47,575 nt of DNA, taken from NCBI GenBank assembly GCA_045640525.1, contig JAZUFE010000046.1:1-47575 (forward strand), read 5' to 3'. A program made the translations under genes and the position numbers. Shown piece after piece: positions 30,797-39,956 of the stretch (its first letter is position 1; every line of letters begins with the position of its first letter). The notes beneath the pieces were generated by a model. It was not told the DNA's origin. It saw nothing but the letters and a program-made list of their open reading frames with translations, and did no database searches. This DNA comes from JAILLW01 sp045640525. Lineage in GTDB: Bacteria > Bacillota > Clostridia > Lachnospirales > Lachnospiraceae.

Positions 30797-32302
30797 ATGA
30801 ATTTGAAACCCGAAGAGATCAGCTCGGTAATTAAAGAGCAGATTAAACGTTACGCTTCAGAACTTGAAGTAAAAGACGTGGGTACCGTTATTCAGGTTGC
30901 AGACGGTATCGCACGTGTACATGGTCTGGAAAACGCAATGCAAGGAGAACTCCTTGAATTCCCCGGAGAGATTTACGGAATGATTCTGAATCTCGAAGAG
31001 GATAACGTTGGTGCCGTTCTTTTAGGTAACCATAAAAACATTAACGAAGGTGATACGGTTAAAACCACGGGACGAGTTGTTGAGGTTCCGGTAGGTGATG
31101 CAATGCTCGGTCGTGTCGTTAATGCTTTGGGTCAGCCTATTGATGGAAAGGGACCTATCCAGACAGACAAATACAGAAAGATTGAAAGAGTTGCATCCGG
31201 AGTTATCACACGTAAATCGGTTGATACTCCTTTGCAGACAGGTATTAAAGCTATCGACTCAATGGTTCCTATCGGAAGAGGACAAAGAGAGTTGATAATC
31301 GGTGACAGACAGACAGGTAAAACAGCTATCGCCATCGATACAATAATTAATCAGAAGGGTCAGGGAGTTAAATGTATATATGTTGCCATCGGACAGAAGG
31401 CATCTACGGTAGCTTCCATTGTTAAGACTCTTGAAGAATACGGAGCATTTGAGTATACAACGGTTGTTGTTGCCGCTGCTTCGGAATTGGCACCGTTGCA
31501 ATATATTGCACCATACTCAGGATGCGCAATAGGTGAAGAATGGATGGAGAACGGAGAAGATGTTTTGGTTATATATGATGACCTAACCAAGCATGCTGCT
31601 GCATACCGTACACTCTCCTTGCTCCTTCGTCGTCCACCCGGACGTGAAGCATATCCCGGTGACGTATTCTACTTGCACTCAAGACTTCTCGAAAGAGCTG
31701 CAAGAATGTCAGATGAATACGGCGGAGGTTCCCTCACGGCACTTCCTATCATCGAGACACAGGCAGGTGATGTATCGGCATATATTCCTACCAATGTTAT
31801 TTCCATTACAGATGGTCAGATATACCTTGAAACAGAAATGTTCAATTCAGGTTTCCGTCCCGCTGTTAACGCCGGTTTGTCGGTATCGCGAGTTGGTGGT
31901 GCCGCACAGATTAAGGCTATGAAGAAAATTGCGGCTCCTATCAGAGTAGAGTTGGCTCAGTACAGAGAGTTGGCAGCTTTCGCACAGTTCGGTTCGGAAT
32001 TGGATGATGATACCAAAGAAAAGCTTGCACAGGGTGAAAGAATCAAAGAGGTTCTTAAACAGCCTCAATACAAGCCGATGCCTGTTCAATATCAGGTAAT
32101 TATCATTTATGCCGTAACCAATAAATATCTTCTTAGTGTTCCCGTTGAAGATATAACCAGATTTGAAGACGAATTCTTCGAATTCCTTGATACCAAGTAT
32201 CCTGAAGTTCCGAACAATATCGCATCAGAGAAGGTTATTTCAGAAAGCACCGAAGCAACACTTAAGAAGGCGTTAGATGAATTCGTAGCTAGTTTTAAGT
32301 AA
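30797..32302 (+). CDS. atpA: ATP synthase subunit alpha
   Basis: Alpha alternates with beta in the F1 head and binds regulatory nucleotide. The 501-residue protein has Walker A GDRQTGKTAI (about 169-178) and the VSRVGGAAQ signature near residue 370, which includes the arginine finger region. The length is normal. Confidence 0.97.
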   Translation: MNLKPEEISSVIKEQIKRYASELEVKDVGTVIQVADGIARVHGLENAMQGELLEFPGEIYGMILNLEEDNVGAVLLGNHKNINEGDTVKTTGRVVEVPVGDAMLGRVVNALGQPIDGKGPIQTDKYRKIERVASGVITRKSVDTPLQTGIKAIDSMVPIGRGQRELIIGDRQTGKTAIAIDTIINQKGQGVKCIYVAIGQKASTVASIVKTLEEYGAFEYTTVVVAAASELAPLQYIAPYSGCAIGEEWMENGEDVLVIYDDLTKHAAAYRTLSLLLRRPPGREAYPGDVFYLHSRLLERAARMSDEYGGGSLTALPIIETQAGDVSAYIPTNVISITDGQIYLETEMFNSGFRPAVNAGLSVSRVGGAAQIKAMKKIAAPIRVELAQYRELAAFAQFGSELDDDTKEKLAQGERIKEVLKQPQYKPMPVQYQVIIIYAVTNKYLLSVPVEDITRFEDEFFEFLDTKYPEVPNNIASEKVISESTEATLKKALDEFVASFK

Positions 32303-32346
32303 GTGGCACAGGGTATATTTTTACCCCATAGAAAGGAAATTTGAAT

Positions 32347-33219
32347 ATGGCCTCAATGAGAGACATTAAGCGTCGCAAAAGCAGTATCCAAAGCACGCAG
32401 CAGATTACCAAAGCCATGAAACTTGTTTCTACGGTTAAGCTTCAAAGGGCAAAATCAAATGCCGAGAAGTCGAAAACATACTTCCACGCGATGTATGACA
32501 CGATTCATTCGATATTGCTGAAAACACCGAATATCGAGCACAGATATTTGAAACCGGGTGAATCGGGACGCAAGGCTGTTGTTGTAATAACATCAAATCG
32601 TGGATTGGCCGGCGGTTACAATTCCAACGTGGTTAAATTAATCACAAAGGGTGAACTGGCAGGTGAAGACTTGGCGGTATATGCAATAGGCAAAAAGGGA
32701 AAAGATGCATTGGCACGTTCATATGATATAGTTGCCGATTATTCTGATTGTATCGAAGAACCGGTATATGCCGAAGCAATGAAAATTTCGCAAAGACTTC
32801 TGAGTGATTTTGAAGAAGGAAAGATTAGTGAAATATATCTTGCTTACACGGGATTTAAGAATACCGTATCGCACATCCCTACATTGCTTAAGTTGCTTCC
32901 GGTTGATGTGACCAAAGAGCCCGAAGAGGATGCAGGTGTTGAAAAAGTTGTCAGTGATAATGTGCTGATGAACTTTGAACCTCACGAAGAGGACGCACTT
33001 GATCTTTTGATTCCGAAGTATATTACCAGCTTAATATACGGCGGTATGATTGAAGCAGTAGCTGCGGAAAACGGAGCACGTATGCAGGCAATGGATTCAG
33101 CTACCAGCAACGCGGAAGAAATGATAGACGATTTGACACTGAAGTTTAACAGAGCCCGTCAGGGATCTATTACTCAGGAATTAACAGAAATTATCGCTGG
33201 TGCAAATGCTATCAGCTAA
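32347..33219 (+). CDS. atpG: ATP synthase subunit gamma
   Basis: Gamma is the central shaft turned by the c ring. The 290-residue protein starts with the N-terminal helix MASMRDIKRRKSSIQSTQQI and ends with the long C-terminal helix, NEMI-like TSNAEEMIDDLTLKFNRARQ. The ATG at 32347 is used because it restores the usual N-terminus; a TTG at 32341 is in frame but two codons longer. Confidence 0.96.
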   Translation: MASMRDIKRRKSSIQSTQQITKAMKLVSTVKLQRAKSNAEKSKTYFHAMYDTIHSILLKTPNIEHRYLKPGESGRKAVVVITSNRGLAGGYNSNVVKLITKGELAGEDLAVYAIGKKGKDALARSYDIVADYSDCIEEPVYAEAMKISQRLLSDFEEGKISEIYLAYTGFKNTVSHIPTLLKLLPVDVTKEPEEDAGVEKVVSDNVLMNFEPHEEDALDLLIPKYITSLIYGGMIEAVAAENGARMQAMDSATSNAEEMIDDLTLKFNRARQGSITQELTEIIAGANAIS

Positions 33220-33235
33220 AGAAAGGAATAAGAAA

Positions 33236-34636
33236 ATGGCAGATAACGAAAAGCGCGGAACCGGAAAAATCACTCAGATTATCGGTGCCGTACTAGATAT
33301 CAAATTTACCGGTGGTAGCCTGCCCGAAATCAATGAAGCTATTAAGATTCCTCTTAAAGATAATGCTTCTTTGACCGTAGAGGTAGCGCAGCACTTAGGT
33401 GATGACACGGTTAGATGTATTGCCATGGGTTCGACGGACGGTTTGGTAAGAGGTATGGAAGCCATTGCTACAGGTGCTGCTATTACAGTCCCTGTCGGTG
33501 AAAATACACTTGGAAGAATCTTCAATGTACTTGGTGAACCTATTGATAATAAGCCGGCTCCGGAAGGAGTTGAATATGAGCCAATCCATAGAGCAGCCCC
33601 TGAATTTGTTGAGCAATCTACCAAACAGGAAATTCTTGAAACAGGTATCAAAGTAGTTGACCTTCTTTGTCCTTATCAAAAGGGTGGTAAGATTGGTCTG
33701 TTCGGTGGTGCCGGTGTTGGTAAGACAGTATTGATTCAGGAATTGATTCATAATATTGCAACCGAGCATGGTGGTTATTCCGTATTTACCGGTGTTGGTG
33801 AACGTACCAGAGAAGGTAATGACCTTTACTACGAAATGAAAGAATCCGGAGTTATCGATAAGACAACGATGGTATTCGGACAGATGAATGAACCACCCGG
33901 AGCAAGAATGAGAGTAGGTCTTACAGGACTTACAATGGCAGAATACTTCCGTGATAAGGGCGGAAAGGATGTATTGTTGTACATCGATAATATCTTCCGT
34001 TTCACTCAGGCAGGTTCGGAAGTTTCGGCATTGCTCGGACGTGTGCCTTCGGCCGTTGGTTATCAACCGACACTGCAGACCGAAATGGGTGCATTACAGG
34101 AAAGAATTACTTCTACCAAGAACGGTTCAATTACATCCGTTCAGGCTGTATATGTTCCTGCCGATGACTTGACAGACCCTGCTCCTGCTACAACATTTGC
34201 TCACTTGGATGCAACAACAGTTTTGTGCAGATCAATTGTTGTGCTTGGTATTTATCCTGCAGTTGATCCTTTGGATTCTACATCAAGAATTCTGGATCCT
34301 CGTATTGTAGGAGAAGAGCATTTCAATGTAGCCCGCGGCGTACAGGAAATTCTTCAAAAGTACAAAGAGTTGCAGGATATCATTGCCATTCTTGGTATGG
34401 ATGAATTATCTGAGTCCGATAAGATTATCGTTAACAGAGCACGTAAGATTCAAAGATTCTTGTCTCAGCCGTTCTTTGTTGCCGGACAGTTTACAGGACT
34501 TGAAGGAAAATATGTACCTGTATCCGAAACCATCAGAGGTTTCAAGGAAATTCTTGAAGGTAAGCATGATGATATTCCCGAAAGTTATTTCCTTAATGCA
34601 GGAAGTATCGATGACGTACTTGCAAAGGTAAAGTAG
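33236..34636 (+). CDS. atpD: ATP synthase subunit beta
   Basis: Beta holds the catalytic nucleotide site. The 466-residue protein has Walker A GGAGVGKT (about 152-159), the GERTREGND catalytic segment, and LLYIDNIFRFTQAG as Walker B. ATG at 33236 is preceded by AAAGG at 9-10 bases; the frame opens 12 codons earlier inside the atpG end without a ribosome site. Confidence 0.97.
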   Translation: MADNEKRGTGKITQIIGAVLDIKFTGGSLPEINEAIKIPLKDNASLTVEVAQHLGDDTVRCIAMGSTDGLVRGMEAIATGAAITVPVGENTLGRIFNVLGEPIDNKPAPEGVEYEPIHRAAPEFVEQSTKQEILETGIKVVDLLCPYQKGGKIGLFGGAGVGKTVLIQELIHNIATEHGGYSVFTGVGERTREGNDLYYEMKESGVIDKTTMVFGQMNEPPGARMRVGLTGLTMAEYFRDKGGKDVLLYIDNIFRFTQAGSEVSALLGRVPSAVGYQPTLQTEMGALQERITSTKNGSITSVQAVYVPADDLTDPAPATTFAHLDATTVLCRSIVVLGIYPAVDPLDSTSRILDPRIVGEEHFNVARGVQEILQKYKELQDIIAILGMDELSESDKIIVNRARKIQRFLSQPFFVAGQFTGLEGKYVPVSETIRGFKEILEGKHDDIPESYFLNAGSIDDVLAKVK

Positions 34637-34647
34637 GAGAGAAATAA

Positions 34648-35049
34648 GTGGCAGATAATTTGTTTAAACTCAAAATCATTACTCCTGACCGTATTTTCTA
34701 TGAAGGTGAGGCTTCAATGGTAGAGTTCAATACAACAGAAGGTGAGATAGGCGTCCTTAAAGGACACATTCCGCTTACGGTTGTTATTTCTCCCGGAATA
34801 CTTACCATTACTGAAGAGGATGGAGTAAAAGAAGCGGCTTTACATGCAGGCTTCGCAGAAATCCTGCAAGAGTCGGTAGTGATTATGGCCGAGATAATTG
34901 AGTGGCCTGAAGAAATTGATTTGGACAGAGCTAAGAGTGCGAAAGACAGAGCAGAAGAGAGGCTTCGTACCAAGACACCCGAAACAGATGTTGCCCGTGC
35001 CGAAACGGCCTTGATGAGAGCTTTAGCCAGAATCAATGTTATTAAGTAA
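34648..35049 (+). CDS. atpC: ATP synthase subunit epsilon
   Basis: Epsilon completes the rotor and can inhibit ATP hydrolysis. The 133-residue protein has the beta-sandwich N-terminal domain (FKLKIITPDRIFYEGEA) and the two-helix C-terminal domain. GTG at 34648 is the start, with AGGAGA upstream. It is the last gene of the synthase operon and precedes a terminator. Confidence 0.94.
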   Translation: MADNLFKLKIITPDRIFYEGEASMVEFNTTEGEIGVLKGHIPLTVVISPGILTITEEDGVKEAALHAGFAEILQESVVIMAEIIEWPEEIDLDRAKSAKDRAEERLRTKTPETDVARAETALMRALARINVIK

Positions 35050-35062
35050 TTATTTTATTTTA

Positions 35063-35096
35063 GTCCGGCCTGCATGTTTGCAGGCTGGACGTTTTT
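35063..35096 (+). terminator. Terminator after the atp operon
   Basis: A 12-base stem (35063-35074 with 35079-35090, one G-U pair), tetraloop TGTT, and TTTTT at 35092-35096. It ends only 8 bases before the next gene, so that gene is probably expressed by read-through at a lower level. Confidence 0.88.
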
Positions 35097-35104
35097 AGGA
35101 AAAA

Positions 35105-37630
35105 ATGAAACGTACGCTTATTAGGATTGCGATTGTCCTTTTGACATTCATCCTTTCGATTATTATTACGGAGAATGTTATCAATCAGGATTCTACCGAT
35201 ATGACTTCGGAAATGTCGGCAGCCAATCTCCCTGTTGTTTCAACTGAATATAACGGAATTAAAATTAATCCTATGTACGGTTACGTTAATGATATGAATA
35301 CCGCTTTTATGAGAAACAGTATTACACCATTAATGGCCGGACGTAAGGTATGCCTTAAAATAGATGCTTACAGTTCAAATGTAACCGGAATATCGTATGA
35401 AGTAAGAACTGTTGACGGTAATCGTTTGATAGAGGATACGACGGTTAGTGATTACGAAGTCAGCGGAAGAAACATAACGGCCAATTTGACACTGAAAGAT
35501 TTGATTAATGTTGATGTTGAGTATGAATTGATTGTTAAACTGACTCTTAACGGCGATAAGCAGGTTAAGTACTACACACGTGTTATCAGTCCGCAGGAAT
35601 ATTACGTATTCGACAAGCTTGAATATGTATCCGACTTTACGCAGAAAACCTTTGACAAGAATGAAGCGCAGGAACTGACCAAATATCTGGAATCAAACTA
35701 TCTGGGTGATAACAGTACGTTTGGAAATGTAAATATTCACAGTAGCTTCAACCAAGTGACATGGGGTGAATTGAATCCTTCTATCGTGGATGCCCCGCAG
35801 ATTACAATCAAGGAACTGTCATCGCAAACCGGCAGTTTTCTGGTGGACTACTATGTCAGCGTTAATGATGAGGATAGGACCAAATATTTCAAGATTCAGG
35901 AGTTTTATCGAATCAGATATTCCAAAGAAAGAATATATTTGCTTGATTTTGACAGAACGATGGATGAAGTTTTCGTGGATGAAAAAGATTCCTATGACGA
36001 AAATGCAATTAAACTCGGAATATGCAGTACAGAAGGTAATCTGGTCGAATCGGAAGACGGTAACAACATTTTGTTTGTTGCCAATAACAGATTGTATTCA
36101 TACAATTCCGACGAAAACAGAATAGCATTCCTGTTCGGCTTCTACGATGTGTTTACGGAAGACCAACGTGCGGTAAACTCTCAGCACAAGATTAAAGTAA
36201 TGAATGTAGATGAGACCGGCAACGTAACATTCCTTGTATACGGATATATGAATCGTGGTGCACACGAGGGAGAATCGGGTATCTGTGCATATTACTATAA
36301 TGCAACGGTTAACACGATTGAGGAAATGGCATATATGCCGAGTGAACATTCACCGGATCTTCTTATTAAAGAAGTAGATGAACTTTCATATATGAATTCA
36401 AAAGGAATTCTGTATCTTTTGGTTGGAAGAAGATTGTATGGGGTTAATACACAAACCAGAAATGTTGATATTATTGCCGATCATTTGGCAGACGGTTCGT
36501 ATGTGTTCTCGCCGAACAATCATATTGCAGCGTACCTGACAAGCGAGGATTTGTATAATGCGCAGGAACTGATAATGCTTAATCTTGAAACTTCGGCAAT
36601 GAAGAAAATCAATTGTGCCTCAAATGAGACAATAGCACCCATCAGTTTCATGGGAGATGATCTTGTTTACGGTATGGCTTATAAAACCGACATTTCGCGA
36701 GACAGAACGGGAAATAAGATAATTCCCATGTATGCGGTCAGAATCGAGAATGAGACCAAGGGAACCCTCCTTGAGTACAGTCAGGATCGTTATTATGTGA
36801 CGGGTGGTGAGGTTCATCAGAATCAGATAATTCTGCACAGAGTGCTGAAAGTGGACGAGGGCAGATTCGAGGAAGCTTTGGACGATCAAATAATGAATGC
36901 CGAAGATCCTACACTTACCAAGAACACATTTACAGGAGACGTTTCCGAAAAATATGAAAAGGTTATGAAGATAACCACGAAAAAACCGATAAATGCTTCC
37001 ACCATGAAGCATCTGACACCTAAGATGGTGCTGTTTGAAGGATCAAGACAGATTGAGCTGGAGGAGGCTACCGAAAAATATATTATTTACGGTAAATACG
37101 GAGCGGATTCGTTCTATACCAATTCAAGTTCTGCGGTTGAGCGCGCGTACAACATTTCCGGAGTTGTTATGAACGACAGCGGAAGATATATTTGGAAGAA
37201 AGTATCGCGTAATGTGAAAAATCAGATTATGGCAATAAAAGAAAAGCCGGCCTCCGATTCGATTTCGCCTTTGGCAGTTTGTCTTAATACGATGCTTGAG
37301 TATGAAGGTGTTATTCGAAATTCACAGTATATGCTTAATCAGGGAGATTCGGTAATCGATATTCTGTCTTCTTTGCCGGAATATGATGTTTTGGATTTGA
37401 CAGGATGCAGCATGGATATGATTCTTTACTATGTTAATCAGGATATTCCGGTGCTTTCGATGCTGGATGATCAAAATGCCGTGCTGGTAATCGGATTCAA
37501 CGAAACTGAAGTGGTTCTTATGGATCCTTCGCTTAATGAAATATATAAAAAACCATTGGACGAAGTAATAGAATGGTTTGAAGATAACGGAAACTGTTTT
37601 ATAACATATGTGCGAAATGTCAATGAATAA
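35105..37630 (+). CDS. Large exported protein with degenerate C39-like C-terminal domain
   Basis: This 841-residue protein begins with a membrane anchor or uncleaved signal (about 6-24). A beta-rich middle part (about 290-640) has repeated blocks such as NNILFVANNRLYSYN and ILYLLVGRRLYGVN that look like propeller blades. The last 120 residues resemble a C39-like cysteine peptidase: Cys726 in VCLNTMLEYEG, the segment DDQNAVLVIGFNETEVVLMDP, and Asp807. The usual His is Asn791, so the domain is probably inactive and may bind peptides. It follows the atp terminator without a visible promoter and precedes the HerA-like gene by 11 bases. I do not know its function. Confidence 0.72.
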   Translation: MKRTLIRIAIVLLTFILSIIITENVINQDSTDMTSEMSAANLPVVSTEYNGIKINPMYGYVNDMNTAFMRNSITPLMAGRKVCLKIDAYSSNVTGISYEVRTVDGNRLIEDTTVSDYEVSGRNITANLTLKDLINVDVEYELIVKLTLNGDKQVKYYTRVISPQEYYVFDKLEYVSDFTQKTFDKNEAQELTKYLESNYLGDNSTFGNVNIHSSFNQVTWGELNPSIVDAPQITIKELSSQTGSFLVDYYVSVNDEDRTKYFKIQEFYRIRYSKERIYLLDFDRTMDEVFVDEKDSYDENAIKLGICSTEGNLVESEDGNNILFVANNRLYSYNSDENRIAFLFGFYDVFTEDQRAVNSQHKIKVMNVDETGNVTFLVYGYMNRGAHEGESGICAYYYNATVNTIEEMAYMPSEHSPDLLIKEVDELSYMNSKGILYLLVGRRLYGVNTQTRNVDIIADHLADGSYVFSPNNHIAAYLTSEDLYNAQELIMLNLETSAMKKINCASNETIAPISFMGDDLVYGMAYKTDISRDRTGNKIIPMYAVRIENETKGTLLEYSQDRYYVTGGEVHQNQIILHRVLKVDEGRFEEALDDQIMNAEDPTLTKNTFTGDVSEKYEKVMKITTKKPINASTMKHLTPKMVLFEGSRQIELEEATEKYIIYGKYGADSFYTNSSSAVERAYNISGVVMNDSGRYIWKKVSRNVKNQIMAIKEKPASDSISPLAVCLNTMLEYEGVIRNSQYMLNQGDSVIDILSSLPEYDVLDLTGCSMDMILYYVNQDIPVLSMLDDQNAVLVIGFNETEVVLMDPSLNEIYKKPLDEVIEWFEDNGNCFITYVRNVNE

Positions 37631-37641
37631 GGAGGGAGAGT

Positions 37642-39240
37642 ATGTTTTTCGATGATAAGATTTTGATTGGAAAGACGGAAGGCGGTAAAGATATATATAT
37701 TTATCCGAAAATGGCCAATCGTCACGGACTTATAGCGGGTGCTACCGGTACGGGTAAAACGGTTACCCTGAAAGTTATGGCCGAATCTTTCGCTGACGCG
37801 GGTGTTCCGGTATTTTTGGCAGATGCCAAAGGTGATTTGCAGGGAATGTGTATGCCCGGAAATCAGAGCGAGGATATGGATAAACGTATTGCATATTTTG
37901 GCTTGAATGAGAAGGGATTCAAATTCGGAAAATATACGGTCAATTTTTGGGATGTTTATGCTAAAAAAGGTATTCCCCTCAGAACTACGATATCCGAGAT
38001 GGGTCCGTTGCTTCTGGCCAGAATAATGGGACTTAACGATACGCAGACGGATCTTCTTAATATAGTATTCAAGATTGCGGATGACAATGCGTTGCTTCTT
38101 ATTGATACCAAAGATTTGAAGAGCATGCTTCAATACGTAATCGAAAATGCCAAGGAATTGAGTGCAAGCTACGGTAATCTTCCCTCGGCAAGTCTTAATG
38201 TTATAATTCGTTCGGTGATTGCTCTTGAAAGTGACGGGGCAGAGCAGCTTTTCGCAGAACCTGCATTGAATATCAAGGATTGGTTGACCGTTGATAACAG
38301 TGGGCGCGGATTGATTCAGATACTTGAATGCCAGGAGCTGATGCTCAATCCGAGAATGTATTCAATGTTCCTTCTTTGGATGATTTCGGAACTGTACGAA
38401 ACTCTTCCGGAAGCAGGCGATTTGGATAAACCCAAGATGGTGTTTTTCTTTGACGAAGCACATATGCTGTTCGATTCGGCTCCCAAGGTTCTTTTGGAAA
38501 AGATAGAGCAGGTCGTTAAACTTATAAGATCCAAAGGCGTCGGTATATACTTTGTTACTCAGAATCCTGCTGATATACCGGGCGGAGTATTGAGCCAGCT
38601 TGGAAACAAGGTGCAACATGCACTTCGCGCGTATACACCTGCCGAACAGAAGGGTATGAAAGCGGCAGCAGAAGGCTTCAGAGTTAATCCTGAGTTTGAT
38701 ACATATACGGTCTTGGGAGAATTGGGTACAGGTGAAGCAATAATCTCGGTACTTGATGAAGAAGGTGTGCCTACGGTTGTAGAGCGTGCCAAGGTCCTTC
38801 CTCCGCAATCAAAGATGGGAGCTGTTGAAGAGAGTAAACTGACAGAAGTTACGGAACAGTCAATGCTTTACGGCAAATATAATTATTATATTGATAATGA
38901 ATCTGCATATGAGAGATTGACGGCAATCAAAGAAGAGGCAGAGGTTATCAGAAACCAGGAAGAAATTGCGGCTGCTGAATCAAAGGAGCAGGCACTGGCT
39001 CAAAAAGAGGAACTCAAAGCGCAGGCCAAGGCTCAAAAGGAAGCGGAAAAAGCTAAGTCAGCTACAGGCAAGGCTGTTAAAAAAGCTGCGAAATCCGTTG
39101 CTTCCACAACAGCGGGGACAATAGGAAGAGAAGTCGGCAAGACTTTCGGTAAATCAGTCGGCGGAGCTTTCGGTAAGACGTTGGGTGGTAATGTCGGTGC
39201 ATCCTTGATGCGTGGATTAATCGGAACATTCTTTAAATAA
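37642..39240 (+). CDS. HerA-like ATPase, DUF853 family
   Basis: The 532-residue ATPase is of the HerA/FtsK superfamily, DUF853 group (E. coli YjgR). Walker A is GATGTGKT (33-40), Walker B is MVFFFDEAH, and FVTQNPADIP is the sensor region. The C-terminal 110 residues are a Lys/Ala/Glu-rich helical stretch followed by a Gly-rich tail (GKTFGKSVGGAFGKTLGG) as in other members. The family's role is unproven; the HerA relatives move DNA in recombination. It is downstream of the 841-residue gene and 12 bases before xpt. Confidence 0.88.
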   Translation: MFFDDKILIGKTEGGKDIYIYPKMANRHGLIAGATGTGKTVTLKVMAESFADAGVPVFLADAKGDLQGMCMPGNQSEDMDKRIAYFGLNEKGFKFGKYTVNFWDVYAKKGIPLRTTISEMGPLLLARIMGLNDTQTDLLNIVFKIADDNALLLIDTKDLKSMLQYVIENAKELSASYGNLPSASLNVIIRSVIALESDGAEQLFAEPALNIKDWLTVDNSGRGLIQILECQELMLNPRMYSMFLLWMISELYETLPEAGDLDKPKMVFFFDEAHMLFDSAPKVLLEKIEQVVKLIRSKGVGIYFVTQNPADIPGGVLSQLGNKVQHALRAYTPAEQKGMKAAAEGFRVNPEFDTYTVLGELGTGEAIISVLDEEGVPTVVERAKVLPPQSKMGAVEESKLTEVTEQSMLYGKYNYYIDNESAYERLTAIKEEAEVIRNQEEIAAAESKEQALAQKEELKAQAKAQKEAEKAKSATGKAVKKAAKSVASTTAGTIGREVGKTFGKSVGGAFGKTLGGNVGASLMRGLIGTFFK

Positions 39241-39252
39241 GAGGGCAAAAAT

Positions 39253-39831
39253 ATGAATTTTTTGGAAGAGAGAATAGTTAAAGACGGAGTTGTAAAAGAA
39301 GGCAATGTTTTAAAGGTAGACAGTTTCCTTAATCATCAGATGGATATTAAACTGTTTGACATGATGGGCGAGGAGTATGCCAAACGATTTGCGGGTAAAC
39401 CAATCAATAAGATTCTGACAATCGAAGCTTCGGGTATAGGAATAGCAAGTGTTGTTGCACTTCATTTCGGCTGCCCTGTCGTGTTTGCGAAAAAGTCGCA
39501 GAGTATCAACCTGGATGGTGAAATGTATACTGCCGAGGTTGAATCTTTTACTCACAAAAGAGTCAATCACGTAATAGTATCAAAGAAGTATCTCGGACCT
39601 GAAGATCATGTGTTGATTATTGACGATTTTCTTGCTAACGGATGCGCTTTGCAGGGGCTGATTCAGATTGTTCAATCAGCGGGTGCGACTGTTGAAGGAA
39701 TCGGAATAGCAATCGAAAAGGGATTTCAATCAGGCGGTCGCATAATCAGAAATCTCGGTTACCAGTTGGAGTCGTTGGCAATAGTTGATGCAATGGATGC
39801 CAAAACCGGTAAAATTACCTTCCGAGAATAA
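39253..39831 (+). CDS. xpt: Xanthine phosphoribosyltransferase
   Basis: Xpt converts xanthine and PRPP to XMP in purine salvage. The 192-residue length is normal. The PRPP-binding motif is VLIIDDFLANGCALQG, and the N-terminal FLNHQMDIKLFDMMGEEYAKRF is specific to the Xpt group. XMP is the substrate of GMP synthase, whose ATP-pyrophosphatase gene lies 6 kb downstream. No purine riboswitch is visible upstream; the gene is 12 bases after the HerA-like gene. Confidence 0.94.
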   Translation: MNFLEERIVKDGVVKEGNVLKVDSFLNHQMDIKLFDMMGEEYAKRFAGKPINKILTIEASGIGIASVVALHFGCPVVFAKKSQSINLDGEMYTAEVESFTHKRVNHVIVSKKYLGPEDHVLIIDDFLANGCALQGLIQIVQSAGATVEGIGIAIEKGFQSGGRIIRNLGYQLESLAIVDAMDAKTGKITFRE

Positions 39832-39956
39832 TATGCTCAAAAAATTTTTAATAATATCTTGATTTTTATTAAAATTGGTTATTGTTAAAATCGTTGAATT
39901 TTAATAATATAGTACTTGTTTCAAAATAACTACATATTTTTAAAGAGGAGAACAAA

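Noticed and set aside
39832..39956. Purine riboswitch before the nucleoside transporter
   Set aside because: The 125-base gap is AT-rich with no sign of the three-helix purine aptamer or a terminator; no evidence supports it.
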